64,000 bases of DNA, taken from NCBI RefSeq assembly GCF_958405895.1, contig NZ_CATZAR010000001.1. One strand, written 5' to 3'. Position numbers and translations under genes: made by a program. Below, in pieces: positions 29,047 to 37,665 of this stretch; position 1 is the first letter of the stretch, and every line of letters starts with the position of its first letter. The notes under the pieces were generated by a model. That model was not told where the DNA came from, searched no databases, and saw nothing but the letters and a program-made list of their open reading frames with translations. Source of the DNA: Ralstonia thomasii. GTDB lineage: Bacteria; Pseudomonadota; Gammaproteobacteria; Burkholderiales; Burkholderiaceae.

Positions 29047-29062
29047 CGTACCCGTTTCTGCG
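29047..29062 (-). repeat. Iteron between the liv terminator and the LysR gene
   Basis: CGTACCCGTTTCTGCG, exact reverse consensus, sits between the liv terminator and the 3' end of the minus-strand LysR gene. Confidence 0.85.
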
Positions 29063-29067
29063 TACGC

Positions 29068-30015
29068 TCAAAACCCCGTCAACACGTGTCGCTGTGCGTC
29101 GAACAACGCGATCAACGCGTCGGCCACAGCCCGCACGCGCGGTGATCGTCGAACGTCGGGGTGGATCACCAACCAGATTTCTCGATGCAGCGCGGGGTCG
29201 TCGACGGGCAATCGACGCAAAAGCGTACCCGTTTCTGCGGGCGCGCCGAGCAGGTGCGGGAGCGCGGCGACACCCAGTCCGGCCAACGCTGCCTGGTGCA
29301 TTGCTGCCAGATCACTGCAGCGCAAGACCACGCGACGTTCGCCTGCGTAGTTGTCCAGCCAGCGCTGCTGCGGCACGTGGCGCAGGTTTTCGTCGTAGCC
29401 GATGAATTCCCATTCGGATTCGGGGCGTGCGAGCACTTCTGCGGTGGCGTACAGACCATAGCCGAGGTCACCCAACGGCCGTGTCGCCAGGGCAGACGAC
29501 GTCGGGCGCGACAAGCGCACCGCCAAGTCAGCTTCGTGCGCCATCAGGTTGGCGTTGCGCTTTTCACCCAGCAGCACGAGGTCGATGCCAGGCCATTGCC
29601 GGCGCAGGGTCGCCAGGTTTGGCGCGATGATATGGCTGGCCACCGTGGGCGGCGCGGAGATACGCACCGTCCCGCGCAAGCTACCGGCCCCGGCGGCTGC
29701 ACGCGCAAAGCCGGCGGCTTCCTGCTCCATGCGTTCAGCGCGCTCGGCCAGCGCGTTGCCTTCGGCGGTCAAACGCCAGCCGCGCGGCAGGCGGTCGAAC
29801 AGGCGCACGCCCAACGATTGCTCCAAGGCATCGGCACGCCGCGCCACCGTGGTGTGTTCCACCGCCAGCCGCCGCGCTGCGGCTGACAAGCTGCCTTCGC
29901 GCGCCAGCACGAGAAAGTAGCGCACGTCATCCCACTGCAAGGAAGAAGAAGGTTCGGCCGCTGCCGCACGCGCAAGCGCACGCACTTTCTTCGGCCGGTC
30001 TGAGCTTTTTTGCAC
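29068..30015 (-). CDS. LysR-family transcriptional regulator
   Basis: The 315-residue protein begins at a GTG. An Ala/Arg-rich tail of about 25 residues precedes the winged helix-turn-helix (about 27-85: LQWDDVRYFLVLAREGSLSAAARRL...LEQSLGVRLFDR). The effector-binding domain follows (about 112-300). It reads away from the quinone oxidoreductase gene across a 130-bp gap, so that gene is a likely target. A perfect iteron lies in frame near the C-terminal third and encodes AETGT within APAETGTLLRRL, a surface-loop-like position. Confidence 0.85.
   Translation of the reverse strand: MQKSSDRPKKVRALARAAAAEPSSSLQWDDVRYFLVLAREGSLSAAARRLAVEHTTVARRADALEQSLGVRLFDRLPRGWRLTAEGNALAERAERMEQEAAGFARAAAGAGSLRGTVRISAPPTVASHIIAPNLATLRRQWPGIDLVLLGEKRNANLMAHEADLAVRLSRPTSSALATRPLGDLGYGLYATAEVLARPESEWEFIGYDENLRHVPQQRWLDNYAGERRVVLRCSDLAAMHQAALAGLGVAALPHLLGAPAETGTLLRRLPVDDPALHREIWLVIHPDVRRSPRVRAVADALIALFDAQRHVLTGF
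29224..29239 (-). repeat. Perfect iteron inside the LysR gene
   Basis: CGTACCCGTTTCTGCG on the plus strand reads, on the coding strand, as GCA GAA ACG GGT ACG. The product is Ala-Glu-Thr-Gly-Thr, the same frame and peptide as the copy in the KfrA-like gene. Confidence 0.85.
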
Positions 30016-30117
30016 AGAAGATGGTCAGCTTTTGTGAATTCCCGGGTGATTCTGAACGGATTACGCTTGTTTCACAACGTGACGAACGTAGGACCCGTCA
30101 TCGACGAATCCAAAAAG

Positions 30118-30133
30118 CGTACCCATTTCTGCG
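30118..30133 (-). repeat. Iteron abutting the ribosome-binding site of the quinone oxidoreductase gene
   Basis: CGTACCCATTTCTGCG ends exactly where GAGGA (30133-30137) begins; ATG follows at 30146. A protein bound here would sit at the start of the mRNA. Confidence 0.8.
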
Positions 30134-30145
30134 AGGACATTTGCT

Positions 30146-31144
30146 ATGCATGCCAAGGTGATCCAACTCCGCGAACCAGGACCAGCATTGGGTTTGCGGC
30201 CCGCCAGCCTGATGTTGCCGCCGCCCGCACCAAACGCGTTGACGGTGCGGCACACCGCCATCGGCGTGAACTTTGTCGATGTGTATCACCGTGCCGGGTT
30301 GTATCCGGTGCCGGCATTTCCGGCGGTGCTCGGTGTTGAGGGCGTTGGCGTGGTGGAAGCCGTGGGTACGGATGTACGCGGCTTTGTGGTTGGCCAGCGC
30401 GTGGCCTGGGCCGGCCTGATGGATGGCGCGCCCGGCGGCTACACCAGCCACCGCAACATCCCGGCCGAACGCGCGATTACCTTACCCGATGCGCTGGATG
30501 ACGAAACCGTGGCCGCCACGTTGGTGCGCGGCATCACCGCACACATGCTGCTGACGCGGGTACGGCAGGTGAGCGCCGGCGATACGGTGCTTGTGCACGC
30601 GGCAGCCGGCGGTCTGGGCGTATTGCTGGTGCAGTGGGCCAAGCGCCAGGGTGCGCACGTGATCGGCACGGTTGGCAGCGAAGCCAAGGCCGCCGTCGCC
30701 ATTGGGCACGGTGCGGACCACGTCGTGCTGTATCGCCAGCAAGATGTGCGCGACGCCGTGCTGCAACTCACTGGTGGAGAAGGCGTCGACTACGTGATCG
30801 ACGGCGTTGGCGGCGCGATGCTGCCGGCCTCGTTGGCGGTGACGCGGCCGTTCGGGATGGTGGCTAGCATCGGTCAGGCGGGCGATGTCGGCAACGCGCA
30901 AACGAACGTCGTCGATCTCGCGGCGCTTGGGCCCGCGCGCTCCATTGCGCTGGCGCGGCCAGGCGTGTTCCGTTACATGGCCGATCTGTCGAACTACCGG
31001 ACGGGGGCACAGGCAGCATTGCAGCGCATGCTCGATGGCGTGCGCGTGCCGGTGGGCGGTACCTATGCACTCGAAGATGCGGCCGCCGCGCACACCGCGC
31101 TGGAGGCCGGGCAGACCTCGGGTGCGTTGCTCCTACGCCCTTGA
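30146..31144 (+). CDS. Zinc-independent quinone oxidoreductase (QOR family)
   Basis: The 332-residue cytoplasmic protein is a medium-chain dehydrogenase of the QOR/zeta-crystallin type: GVNFVDVYHRAGLYP (about 40-54), GVEGVGVVEAVG, and the NADPH-binding loop VLVHAAAGGLGVLLVQWAK (about 149-167). The zinc ligands of alcohol dehydrogenases are absent. It reduces quinones with NADPH. It lies opposite a LysR regulator; the iteron directly before its ribosome-binding site is unusual. Confidence 0.88.
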   Translation: MHAKVIQLREPGPALGLRPASLMLPPPAPNALTVRHTAIGVNFVDVYHRAGLYPVPAFPAVLGVEGVGVVEAVGTDVRGFVVGQRVAWAGLMDGAPGGYTSHRNIPAERAITLPDALDDETVAATLVRGITAHMLLTRVRQVSAGDTVLVHAAAGGLGVLLVQWAKRQGAHVIGTVGSEAKAAVAIGHGADHVVLYRQQDVRDAVLQLTGGEGVDYVIDGVGGAMLPASLAVTRPFGMVASIGQAGDVGNAQTNVVDLAALGPARSIALARPGVFRYMADLSNYRTGAQAALQRMLDGVRVPVGGTYALEDAAAAHTALEAGQTSGALLLRP

Positions 31145-31177
31145 GAACCCTGCGCGGCGCAGGGTTTCCATGCAAAG

Positions 31178-31193
31178 CGTACCCATTTCTGCG
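31178..31193 (-). repeat. Iteron upstream of the YciI gene
   Basis: CGTACCCATTTCTGCG lies in the 127-bp gap between the oxidoreductase and YciI genes, identical to the copy at 30118. Confidence 0.8.
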
Positions 31194-31271
31194 GGACGCT
31201 CGGCGTTGTTGTTTCACGTTGCCGGGTCTCGTGTTTCGAAGGTGTCACCTCATCCGATAAGGAGCCATCGC

Positions 31272-31589
31272 ATGCTGTACCTGATTCTTTTCAACTACAC
31301 CGCACCGCTCAAAGCACTCGACCGCGTGCTGCCTGCGCACCGCGCGCATCTCGATGCCCACTATGCGAGCGGCCACTTCCTGATGTCGGGGCCGTTCTTC
31401 CCGCGTGAGGGCGGCGGCATCCTGGCGCGTGCCGGTTCTCGCGAAGAGATCGACGCCATCCTCGCGCGCGACCCTTTCGTGATCGAAAACCTCGTGCAGG
31501 CGCGCGTCATTGCCTGGGACCCGAATCGTCGCAGCGCAGACGTACCGCAGGCGTGGTTGCCAGACGCCGTGGTTGCGACATCGACCTAA
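31272..31589 (+). CDS. YciI-family protein
   Basis: With ATG 31272 (AAGGAG 7 bases upstream) the protein has 105 residues: MLYLILFNYTAPL...RAHLDAHYASGHFLMSGPF...DPFVIENLVQARVIAW. His and Asp residues in HRAHLDAH and the DPF segment match the YciI fold, a small dimeric alpha-beta barrel with a conserved His-Asp pair and poorly known enzymatic function. Longer open frames upstream run through unrelated sequence. Confidence 0.85.
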   Translation: MLYLILFNYTAPLKALDRVLPAHRAHLDAHYASGHFLMSGPFFPREGGGILARAGSREEIDAILARDPFVIENLVQARVIAWDPNRRSADVPQAWLPDAVVATST

Positions 31590-31641
31590 AACCGGTGCGG
31601 CGCCGCCGCTATCATGTCGATCCGTCCTGATGTGAATCGAC

Positions 31642-33045
31642 ATGACCGACACGCCGCCGCCTCAACCGGATATGCCGCGCCAGCCATGGTGGCGGCGCGC
31701 GATTGCCCGACTGCCCTTCGGTCGCGAGCATCTGGTGTTCGTGATTGCCGGCGTGATCGGCTGCGCGGGCGCCTTGTCGACGATCCTGTTTCGCGAGTGC
31801 CTGCGTCATCTGCAATGGTGGTTCTCGGGTACGGACCAAGGATTGGTGGCTACGGCGCGGGCGCTGCCTTGGTGGGCGCGCCTGCTGGTGCCGACCGTGG
31901 GTGGACTGCTGGCAGGCATCACCTTGCAGGTGGGCCTCAAGTGGATCCCGCGCAAAGGCGCTGAAGACTATATGGAGGCCATTGCGGTGGGCGATGGCGT
32001 GCTCAGCGCGCGGCAGAGTTTGGTACGCAGTGCGTCGTCGTTGTGCTCGGTGGCCAGCGGCGTGTCGATCGGGCGCGAAGGGCCGATGGTGCAACTGGCA
32101 GCAATGTGCGGCTCGCTGGTCGGCCGCGTGCTGCGGCACTGGACGCCCGTACCAGTCGAGCAATTGCGTCTGCTGGTGGCATGCGGCGCGGCTGCTGGCA
32201 TCACCTCTGCTTACAACGCGCCCATCTCGGGCGCCGTGTTCGTCTGCGAAATCGTGTTCGGGGTCATCACCACGGCGACGCTGGGGCCGCTGCTGGTGGC
32301 GGCGGTCACCGCCGACATCGTGGTGCGCCAATTCTTCGGCTATGGGGCCGTCTACGAGATGCCGCACTTCGATTTCGTTTCCGGCTGGGAAGTGCTGACG
32401 TATCTGGGCCTGGGTCTGGCGGCGGGGATGGTGGGACCACTGCTGCTGGGTTTGATTGACCGCGCGCGCGACGCGTTTGCACAGACCAAGCTGCCGCTCA
32501 CGCTGCAATTGGCCGCTGGCGGATTGATTGTCGGTGCGTTGTCCACGGGCGTGCCCGAGGTCTGGGGCAACGGCTACAGTGTGGTTAATGCCTTTCTGCA
32601 CGAACCTTGGCTGTGGCAGACGGTGGCGCTGGTGCTGATCTGCAAGGTGGTGGCGACGGCGTCGAGCGCGGGCTCGGGTGCAGTGGGTGGTGTATTCACG
32701 CCCACCCTCTTCTGTGGCGCGGCGCTGGGGTTGCTTTACGGCACGGGCATGCACGCGCTGCTGCCGGATGCGGCGCCGGTGCCCGTCAGCTACGCGGTGG
32801 TCGGCATGGGGGCACTGCTGGCCGCCACCACGCATGCACCGCTCATGTCGATCCTGATGATCTTCGAGATGACGCTGTCCTACCAGGTGGTGCTGCCGCT
32901 CATGTTGGCCTGCATTACCGGCTATGTGACGGCACATGCAGCGGGTGCGCCGTCGGTGTATGCGCGCGCGCTGGCGCGCAATCGTCAGGACGCAGGAGAC
33001 GACGCCCAGCACCTTCCAGCGCCATCAGACGGCACGCAGAAATAG
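31642..33045 (+). CDS. ClC-family chloride channel/transporter
   Basis: The 467-residue inner-membrane protein has about ten helices and ClC signatures: GREGPMVQLAA (about 151-161) with the gating Glu, SSAGSGAVGGVFTPTLF (about 340-356) and the later GAxLAATTHAPL motif. The GSGIP motif is altered to a degenerate form. It could exchange chloride for protons or conduct chloride. The final codons and the TAG stop lie inside an iteron-like element (33035-33050), so the C-terminal residues are set by that repeat. Confidence 0.88.
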   Translation: MTDTPPPQPDMPRQPWWRRAIARLPFGREHLVFVIAGVIGCAGALSTILFRECLRHLQWWFSGTDQGLVATARALPWWARLLVPTVGGLLAGITLQVGLKWIPRKGAEDYMEAIAVGDGVLSARQSLVRSASSLCSVASGVSIGREGPMVQLAAMCGSLVGRVLRHWTPVPVEQLRLLVACGAAAGITSAYNAPISGAVFVCEIVFGVITTATLGPLLVAAVTADIVVRQFFGYGAVYEMPHFDFVSGWEVLTYLGLGLAAGMVGPLLLGLIDRARDAFAQTKLPLTLQLAAGGLIVGALSTGVPEVWGNGYSVVNAFLHEPWLWQTVALVLICKVVATASSAGSGAVGGVFTPTLFCGAALGLLYGTGMHALLPDAAPVPVSYAVVGMGALLAATTHAPLMSILMIFEMTLSYQVVLPLMLACITGYVTAHAAGAPSVYARALARNRQDAGDDAQHLPAPSDGTQK

Positions 33046-33050
33046 GTACG
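33035..33050 (+). repeat. Iteron overlapping the stop codon of the ClC gene
   Basis: CGCAGAAATAGGTACG. The TAG at 33043-33045 is the ClC gene stop. This is the rightmost copy found in the window. Confidence 0.75.
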
Positions 33051-33161
33051 CTTTGCCGGTTGGGGCTGCGCCCTCGAAATCTTTCGGGATGGCACGCTTG
33101 CCGTGTCAGCGCCACACCGGAGACGGTGCGACGCAACAAATGCCGGAACCGTCGGTTCGGC

Positions 33162-33308
33162 TTAGCGACCCGAACGGCGATACAACTCGGCCATCATGCC
33201 GCAGCTTTCCACGTGCAGCGCGACGGCGCGGCTGGCTTCACGGCGCACGATTTGCCAGAAACGGGCGAAACGCGAGGCGGGAGCGGCTTTGAGAGCGACG
33301 GTGTTCAT
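33162..33308 (-). CDS. Small basic protein of 48 residues, unrecognised
   Basis: ATG at 33308 has AAGGA 6 bases upstream; the frame stops at 33162. The product is short and positively charged, with two Arg-rich stretches (FARFWQIVRREASRAV and AELYRRSGR) and a helical pattern. I do not recognise the family; small basic proteins of this kind are common and poorly characterised in Burkholderiales. Two overlapping small inverted repeats, TAGGG/CCCTA and CCCTA/TAGGG, lie 20-50 bases before the start (33333-33353) and could be an operator. It is the only supportable ORF in the 386-bp gap. Confidence 0.45.
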   Translation of the reverse strand: MNTVALKAAPASRFARFWQIVRREASRAVALHVESCGMMAELYRRSGR

Positions 33309-33332
33309 GGCGATTCCTTCTGAAGACTGATT

Positions 33333-33353
33333 TAGGGATAACCCTACTAGGGA
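33333..33353. promoter_or_regulatory. Overlapping inverted repeats before the 48-aa gene
   Basis: TAGGG-ATAA-CCCTA overlaps CCCTA-C-TAGGG within about 20 bp. Placement 25-45 bp upstream of the small gene's ATG suggests an operator; the binding protein is unknown. Confidence 0.35.
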
Positions 33354-33431
33354 ATACCCGAATGTTAGTCCGAATATTGCGCCGCAGCAATTTGGATTCG
33401 CCAGTGTCGCCTCATCACCACATTGGGGTGG

Positions 33432-35963
33432 CTAACCCGCCACTCTGCTGACCGTGCCGGTGTTGCCATCCACGCGGATGGTCTCGCCGTCTTTCAACTG
33501 GGCCCGGATGCCGGGCACGTTCACCACCGCCGGAATCCCGAACTCGCGCGCCACGATGGCACCATGCGACAGGTAGCCGCCGGTCTCCATGACCAGTGCG
33601 CCGGCCTTCAAGAAGAGCGGCGTCCACGCGGGGTCGGTACTGGGCGCGACCAGGATGTCGCCGGCTTGCAGCGCCGTGCCGGCGGCAGCGTGGTCGACCA
33701 GCCGTGCCAGCCCCTGTGCCGAGCCTGCGCCGACGGCTGTGCCGCTCCAGGCGTCTGCGGCCAGGGCGATCGGCACAGTGGCCGCGACCGGCACCTCCCC
33801 ATGTTCGGCGATGATGTCCGGCTCCTGCGCAGCAGCCCAATCGTTCAATTGCCGGCGGCGTTCACGCGCACGCTGGGCCGCAAAGCGCAGCGGCAATGCG
33901 CCGGTGCCTGCAGCCACGCATTCGTCCAGTGTCAGGTTGAAGATGTCTTCCGGCGCATCGAGTCCATCCTTGCCGACCAACCTGTCCGCCAGCTTCAGCA
34001 GGCCGATGCGCAGCGCTTCCAGATATGCCACGAGCGCGCTGCGCGCGGCCTCCCGCTGATTGCTGTCACGCACGGCACCCTTGAGCATGCCCCGCACGAT
34101 CGGCCGCACCCAGCACGGCAGACGTTCCCACGCTCGCTCAGACGCCGTCTGCTGCCTTTGCCGCCCCGCCCCGGCATCGGTGCCGATCAGGCCGACCACG
34201 AGGTCGAGCAAGTAGTCCGGTTGCTCGCGCCAGCGCGGGTGGCGGAAGTAGCTCTCTTCAATGGCGCGGTGGCCGTAGCGCTCCACGAACGTACTGAAGT
34301 GCAGGCGGAACGGGCTGTGCGCCGGCAGTTGCTGCGTCCACTGCGTGCCGATGCGTCTGTCGCCGCGAAGCCAGGCGAGCGCTTCGGTATCGGTGGCGGC
34401 CGTTTGTGCCAGCGCCATCAGGTCATGGCTCTGCTGTGCGGTGACGCTGGGTTCTGTGCCGGCCATGAGCGCGGCGGCCAGCGCGTGGCCCTCGCCGGGG
34501 CACTGTTTTTCGATCACGTCGACCAGCCCCGAAACGGCGCCGCCCGCCGAGCCCTGCAGGAAGAACAGGCTGTCTGCGCGGCGCACAATGTTGAAGCGCT
34601 CGCGCAGGCAGGTGGCCAGCTCGGCGGTCGCTTCCGGCCACGCGTCTTCACGCCATTGCGCGGCTTGCTTGCGGGCCCGGTTCAGATCGCTCTGCGCATG
34701 GCGGCGCGCAGCGCCTGCTCTCAATAGATATCGCACGAGCCGTGCGCCTCGCGCCAGCCGCTGCGCCCACGTGGTGCGGGGCAGCGCAATCTCGGGCTGC
34801 GTGCCGCCCAGCATGCGGTTGATGGCATCGGGCGCAATGCCGAACGCGTCAAACGCCTCCCACTGCATCAACGAAACATCCAGGTACACGTGGCCGCCGA
34901 AGAGCCTGGCGCGCTCCAGGCCCGGCAGTAGCGAGTAGCCCGCAAGCGAGTACGCCAGCGTCAGCATCCGGTTGGCCGCATGGCCGTACAGCGACCAGTC
35001 GATGGGCGACAGCGGTGTGGGAAACATCTCGCGCGTGTTGCCGCGCGTCCAGAACGTCGGTTGGGTTTGCAGGGCGGGGTAGGTGGAGCGGGCGGCCGCG
35101 GTGATCGGGCGCGCCTGCACGATCCAGAAGCGCTGTCCGTCCCACACCCATTCGATGTCGTAGCGCGGCTGGGCAAAGTCGAGCGCGCGGGCCGTGTCGC
35201 GTGCAACCGTGGTCAAGGCGATGAGCTGAGCGTCGTCCAGCACGGCACGGCGGGCGTCTTCTGTCGCGGTGTCGGCGAGTGTCGTGCCGCCTTCGGTCAG
35301 CGCGCGCGTCATGTGGCGCTTCGTGCCGATCTGGCGTTCGACCACAAGCAGCGTGTCGTCTTGCGGCGCCACTTCGAGCCGGTCGACGTCGCCATCGGCG
35401 TGGCCGCCCACCAGCGCTTCGCCCAGGCCCCAGTGCGCGTTGATGACGATGTGGTCATCGCGGCCGGTCAGCGGGTCGCCTGTGAACGCGATGCCTGCGG
35501 CCACCGCCGGCAACATCGGCATGATGACCACGGCCATCGCCAGGTCGGCGGTGTCGATGCCAAAGCGCTCGCGGTATGCCAACGCTTGCGGTGCGTGCGC
35601 CGAGTCCCACACGGCGCGTACCGCTTCTGCCAGCGCCTGCGCGCCGATGACGTTCAGGCGTGTTTCGTGGATGCCCGCGAACGAGCGTTGCGCGGAATCC
35701 TCCTGCGGCGCGGACGAGCGCACGGCCAGTGGCGCGTTCTGCCAGCCGCGCGCCGTCAGCGCTTCGGTGATGGCAGCCAGCACGGCGTCGGGCACGCCAT
35801 CTCCGCGACTGCGCCCGCGGCTGGCATCTGCCACCAGCACAAAACCATCGGGCACCGGCACGCCGAGCATCGCCATCCGTCCAAGCTGCCAGCCTTTGCC
35901 GCCGGCCACTGCGGCGCCGGCCGCCGCCGCAGCCGGCCAATCGAGCACGAGCGTGTTCATCAC
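33432..35963 (-). CDS. Rifampin-phosphotransferase-like ATP/PEP-utilising dikinase
   Basis: The 843-residue protein starts with an ATP-grasp pyruvate-phosphate-dikinase-type domain (about 10-310), has a middle domain with no recognised motif (about 320-730), and ends with a swivelling phosphohistidine domain (about 760-835) with the active His in GGYLSHGAIVAREFGIPAVV. PEP synthases carry the His domain before a large C-terminal PEP-binding barrel. Here the barrel is missing and the His domain is last, as in rifampin phosphotransferases (about 865 residues), which inactivate the drug. The middle domain would decide the substrate, so rifampin itself is only a possibility. A TetR gene directly upstream overlaps it by 4 bases. 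Confidence 0.75.
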   Translation of the reverse strand: MMNTLVLDWPAAAAAGAAVAGGKGWQLGRMAMLGVPVPDGFVLVADASRGRSRGDGVPDAVLAAITEALTARGWQNAPLAVRSSAPQEDSAQRSFAGIHETRLNVIGAQALAEAVRAVWDSAHAPQALAYRERFGIDTADLAMAVVIMPMLPAVAAGIAFTGDPLTGRDDHIVINAHWGLGEALVGGHADGDVDRLEVAPQDDTLLVVERQIGTKRHMTRALTEGGTTLADTATEDARRAVLDDAQLIALTTVARDTARALDFAQPRYDIEWVWDGQRFWIVQARPITAAARSTYPALQTQPTFWTRGNTREMFPTPLSPIDWSLYGHAANRMLTLAYSLAGYSLLPGLERARLFGGHVYLDVSLMQWEAFDAFGIAPDAINRMLGGTQPEIALPRTTWAQRLARGARLVRYLLRAGAARRHAQSDLNRARKQAAQWREDAWPEATAELATCLRERFNIVRRADSLFFLQGSAGGAVSGLVDVIEKQCPGEGHALAAALMAGTEPSVTAQQSHDLMALAQTAATDTEALAWLRGDRRIGTQWTQQLPAHSPFRLHFSTFVERYGHRAIEESYFRHPRWREQPDYLLDLVVGLIGTDAGAGRQRQQTASERAWERLPCWVRPIVRGMLKGAVRDSNQREAARSALVAYLEALRIGLLKLADRLVGKDGLDAPEDIFNLTLDECVAAGTGALPLRFAAQRARERRRQLNDWAAAQEPDIIAEHGEVPVAATVPIALAADAWSGTAVGAGSAQGLARLVDHAAAGTALQAGDILVAPSTDPAWTPLFLKAGALVMETGGYLSHGAIVAREFGIPAVVNVPGIRAQLKDGETIRVDGNTGTVSRVAG

Positions 35964-36589
35964 GCCTCCTTGCGCGCCACGCCGTGCAGGAACAGATCGA
36001 TGACCGCGGAGAAGCCCGCGTGCAGGTCGATGTCCGGACGCGCAAGCCAGCGCATCAGCGCACCGAGGTACAAGTACTCGAACAGCCCCGCGAGGTGCTC
36101 CGCATCGAGCCGCGTGTCGAGTTCGCCCGAGTGCTGCGCTGTGTCAATGAGTGCCATGAACACCGCTTCGAGCCCGCTGCGCTTGTCTGCGTCACGGTCG
36201 CGGGCAGCCAGGTCGGCGCTGGCAAAGCGGTAGCGGAAATACGCGGCCAGATAGGGCCGGCGCACGTTGCACCAGTCGGCCGAGGCGGACAGCAGCACCG
36301 CCAGGCGCGAGGCGAAATCCGGCTGTGCCTCGATCTGCCCACGCAATTGCGCGCCGCCTGCCGCCAGCTCGGCGTGGAACTGGTGCGCCAGCAGGGCTTC
36401 CTTGACTGGAAAGTGGTTGTACAGCGTGCCCTTGGACACATCGGCCTGCGCGGCAATCTGCTCCATCGTCACGGCGTCGTAACCGTGCTGCTCGAACAGG
36501 GAAAAGGCCGTGGCCGCCAGGTGGTCCAGCGTCTGGATGCGCTTGCGTTCGCGGCGGCCGGCTTCGATGGGGGACGGACTGGACGACAT
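35960..36589 (-). CDS. TetR-family transcriptional regulator
   Basis: The 209-residue protein has an N-terminal helix-turn-helix (about 18-62: RIQTLDHLAATAFSLFEQHGYDAVTMEQIAAQADVSKGTLYNHFP) and a variable ligand-binding domain. It overlaps the downstream phosphotransferase-like gene by 4 bases, so it very probably controls its own operon in response to a small molecule. The promoter region (36590-36700) is AT-rich with AACGA and TCGTT half-sites. Confidence 0.9.
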   Translation of the reverse strand: MSSSPSPIEAGRRERKRIQTLDHLAATAFSLFEQHGYDAVTMEQIAAQADVSKGTLYNHFPVKEALLAHQFHAELAAGGAQLRGQIEAQPDFASRLAVLLSASADWCNVRRPYLAAYFRYRFASADLAARDRDADKRSGLEAVFMALIDTAQHSGELDTRLDAEHLAGLFEYLYLGALMRWLARPDIDLHAGFSAVIDLFLHGVARKEA

Positions 36590-36708
36590 GGTGGGCTCGC
36601 TATTATTAAACGAGGTGCAATTTTATACGTCGTTCAAAAATATGTGCAAGCGGGAACCCGTCTGTAGAATCAGCCCATTCCCACGGCAACCTCTCGACAG
36701 GACCGACC

Positions 36709-37662
36709 ATGTCTGCACTGCGCACGCTGTATCCGCCCATCGAACCGTATGAAACCGGCATGCTCGACGTGGGCGATGGCCACACGATCTACTACGAGCG
36801 CGTCGGCACGCCCGGCGCCAAGCCGGCGGTGTTCCTGCACGGCGGGCCGGGCGGCGGGGTTTCGGCAGACCACCGCCGCGTGTTCGATCCGGCACGCTAC
36901 GACGTGATGCTGTTCGACCAGCGCGGCTGCGGGCGGTCAACGCCGCACGCGGGCCTGGAGGCGAACACCACTTGGCACCTTGTGGCCGATATCGAACGAC
37001 TGCGCGCCATCGCCGGTGCGGACCGTTGGCTTGTCTTCGGCGGCTCGTGGGGCTCGACGTTGGCGCTCGCTTACGCGCAGAAGTCTCCGCAGCATGTGAG
37101 CGAACTGGTGCTGCGAGGCATCTACACCGTCACGCAGGCCGAGCTGCGCTGGTACTACCAGTACGGCGTGTCGGAGATGTTCCCCGAGAAATGGGCACGC
37201 TTTCAGGCACCGATTCCGGAGGCCGAGCGCGGCGACATGATTGCGGCCTATCGCAAAGTGCTGACCGGCAACGACACCGCCAAGCAGATCGAAGCTGCCC
37301 GCGCGTGGAGTGTGTGGGAAGGCGAGACCATCACACTGTTGCCCGACCCCGCCAACAGCGCCAAGCACGCCGACGACCATTTCGCGCTGGCTTTCGCGCG
37401 GCTGGAGAACCACTACTTTACGCACCAGTGCTGGCTGGAAGAGGGCCAGTTGCTGCGCGAGGCGCACAGGCTGGCAGGTATTCCCGGCGTGATCGTGCAT
37501 GGACGCTACGACATGCCGTGCCCTGCGCGCTATGCGTATGCGCTGCATCAGGCGTGGCCGGATTCGGACTTCCACCTGATCGAAGGTGCCGGCCATGCGT
37601 GGTCCGAACCGGGCATCCTCGATCAGCTGCTGGCCGCAACGGACCGCTTTGCCGGCAAGTAA
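36709..37662 (+). CDS. pip: Prolyl iminopeptidase
   Basis: The 317-residue alpha/beta hydrolase has HGGPGGG (about 44-50), DQRGCGRSTPH (about 69-79), the nucleophile elbow GGSWGSTLALAYAQ (about 110-123), and a C-terminal His in GAGHAW. These are the prolyl-iminopeptidase (S33) signatures at normal length; it removes N-terminal Pro from peptides in the cytoplasm. Divergent from the TetR gene. The LysR gene follows after 3 bases. Confidence 0.92.
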   Translation: MSALRTLYPPIEPYETGMLDVGDGHTIYYERVGTPGAKPAVFLHGGPGGGVSADHRRVFDPARYDVMLFDQRGCGRSTPHAGLEANTTWHLVADIERLRAIAGADRWLVFGGSWGSTLALAYAQKSPQHVSELVLRGIYTVTQAELRWYYQYGVSEMFPEKWARFQAPIPEAERGDMIAAYRKVLTGNDTAKQIEAARAWSVWEGETITLLPDPANSAKHADDHFALAFARLENHYFTHQCWLEEGQLLREAHRLAGIPGVIVHGRYDMPCPARYAYALHQAWPDSDFHLIEGAGHAWSEPGILDQLLAATDRFAGK

Positions 37663-37665
37663 CCC

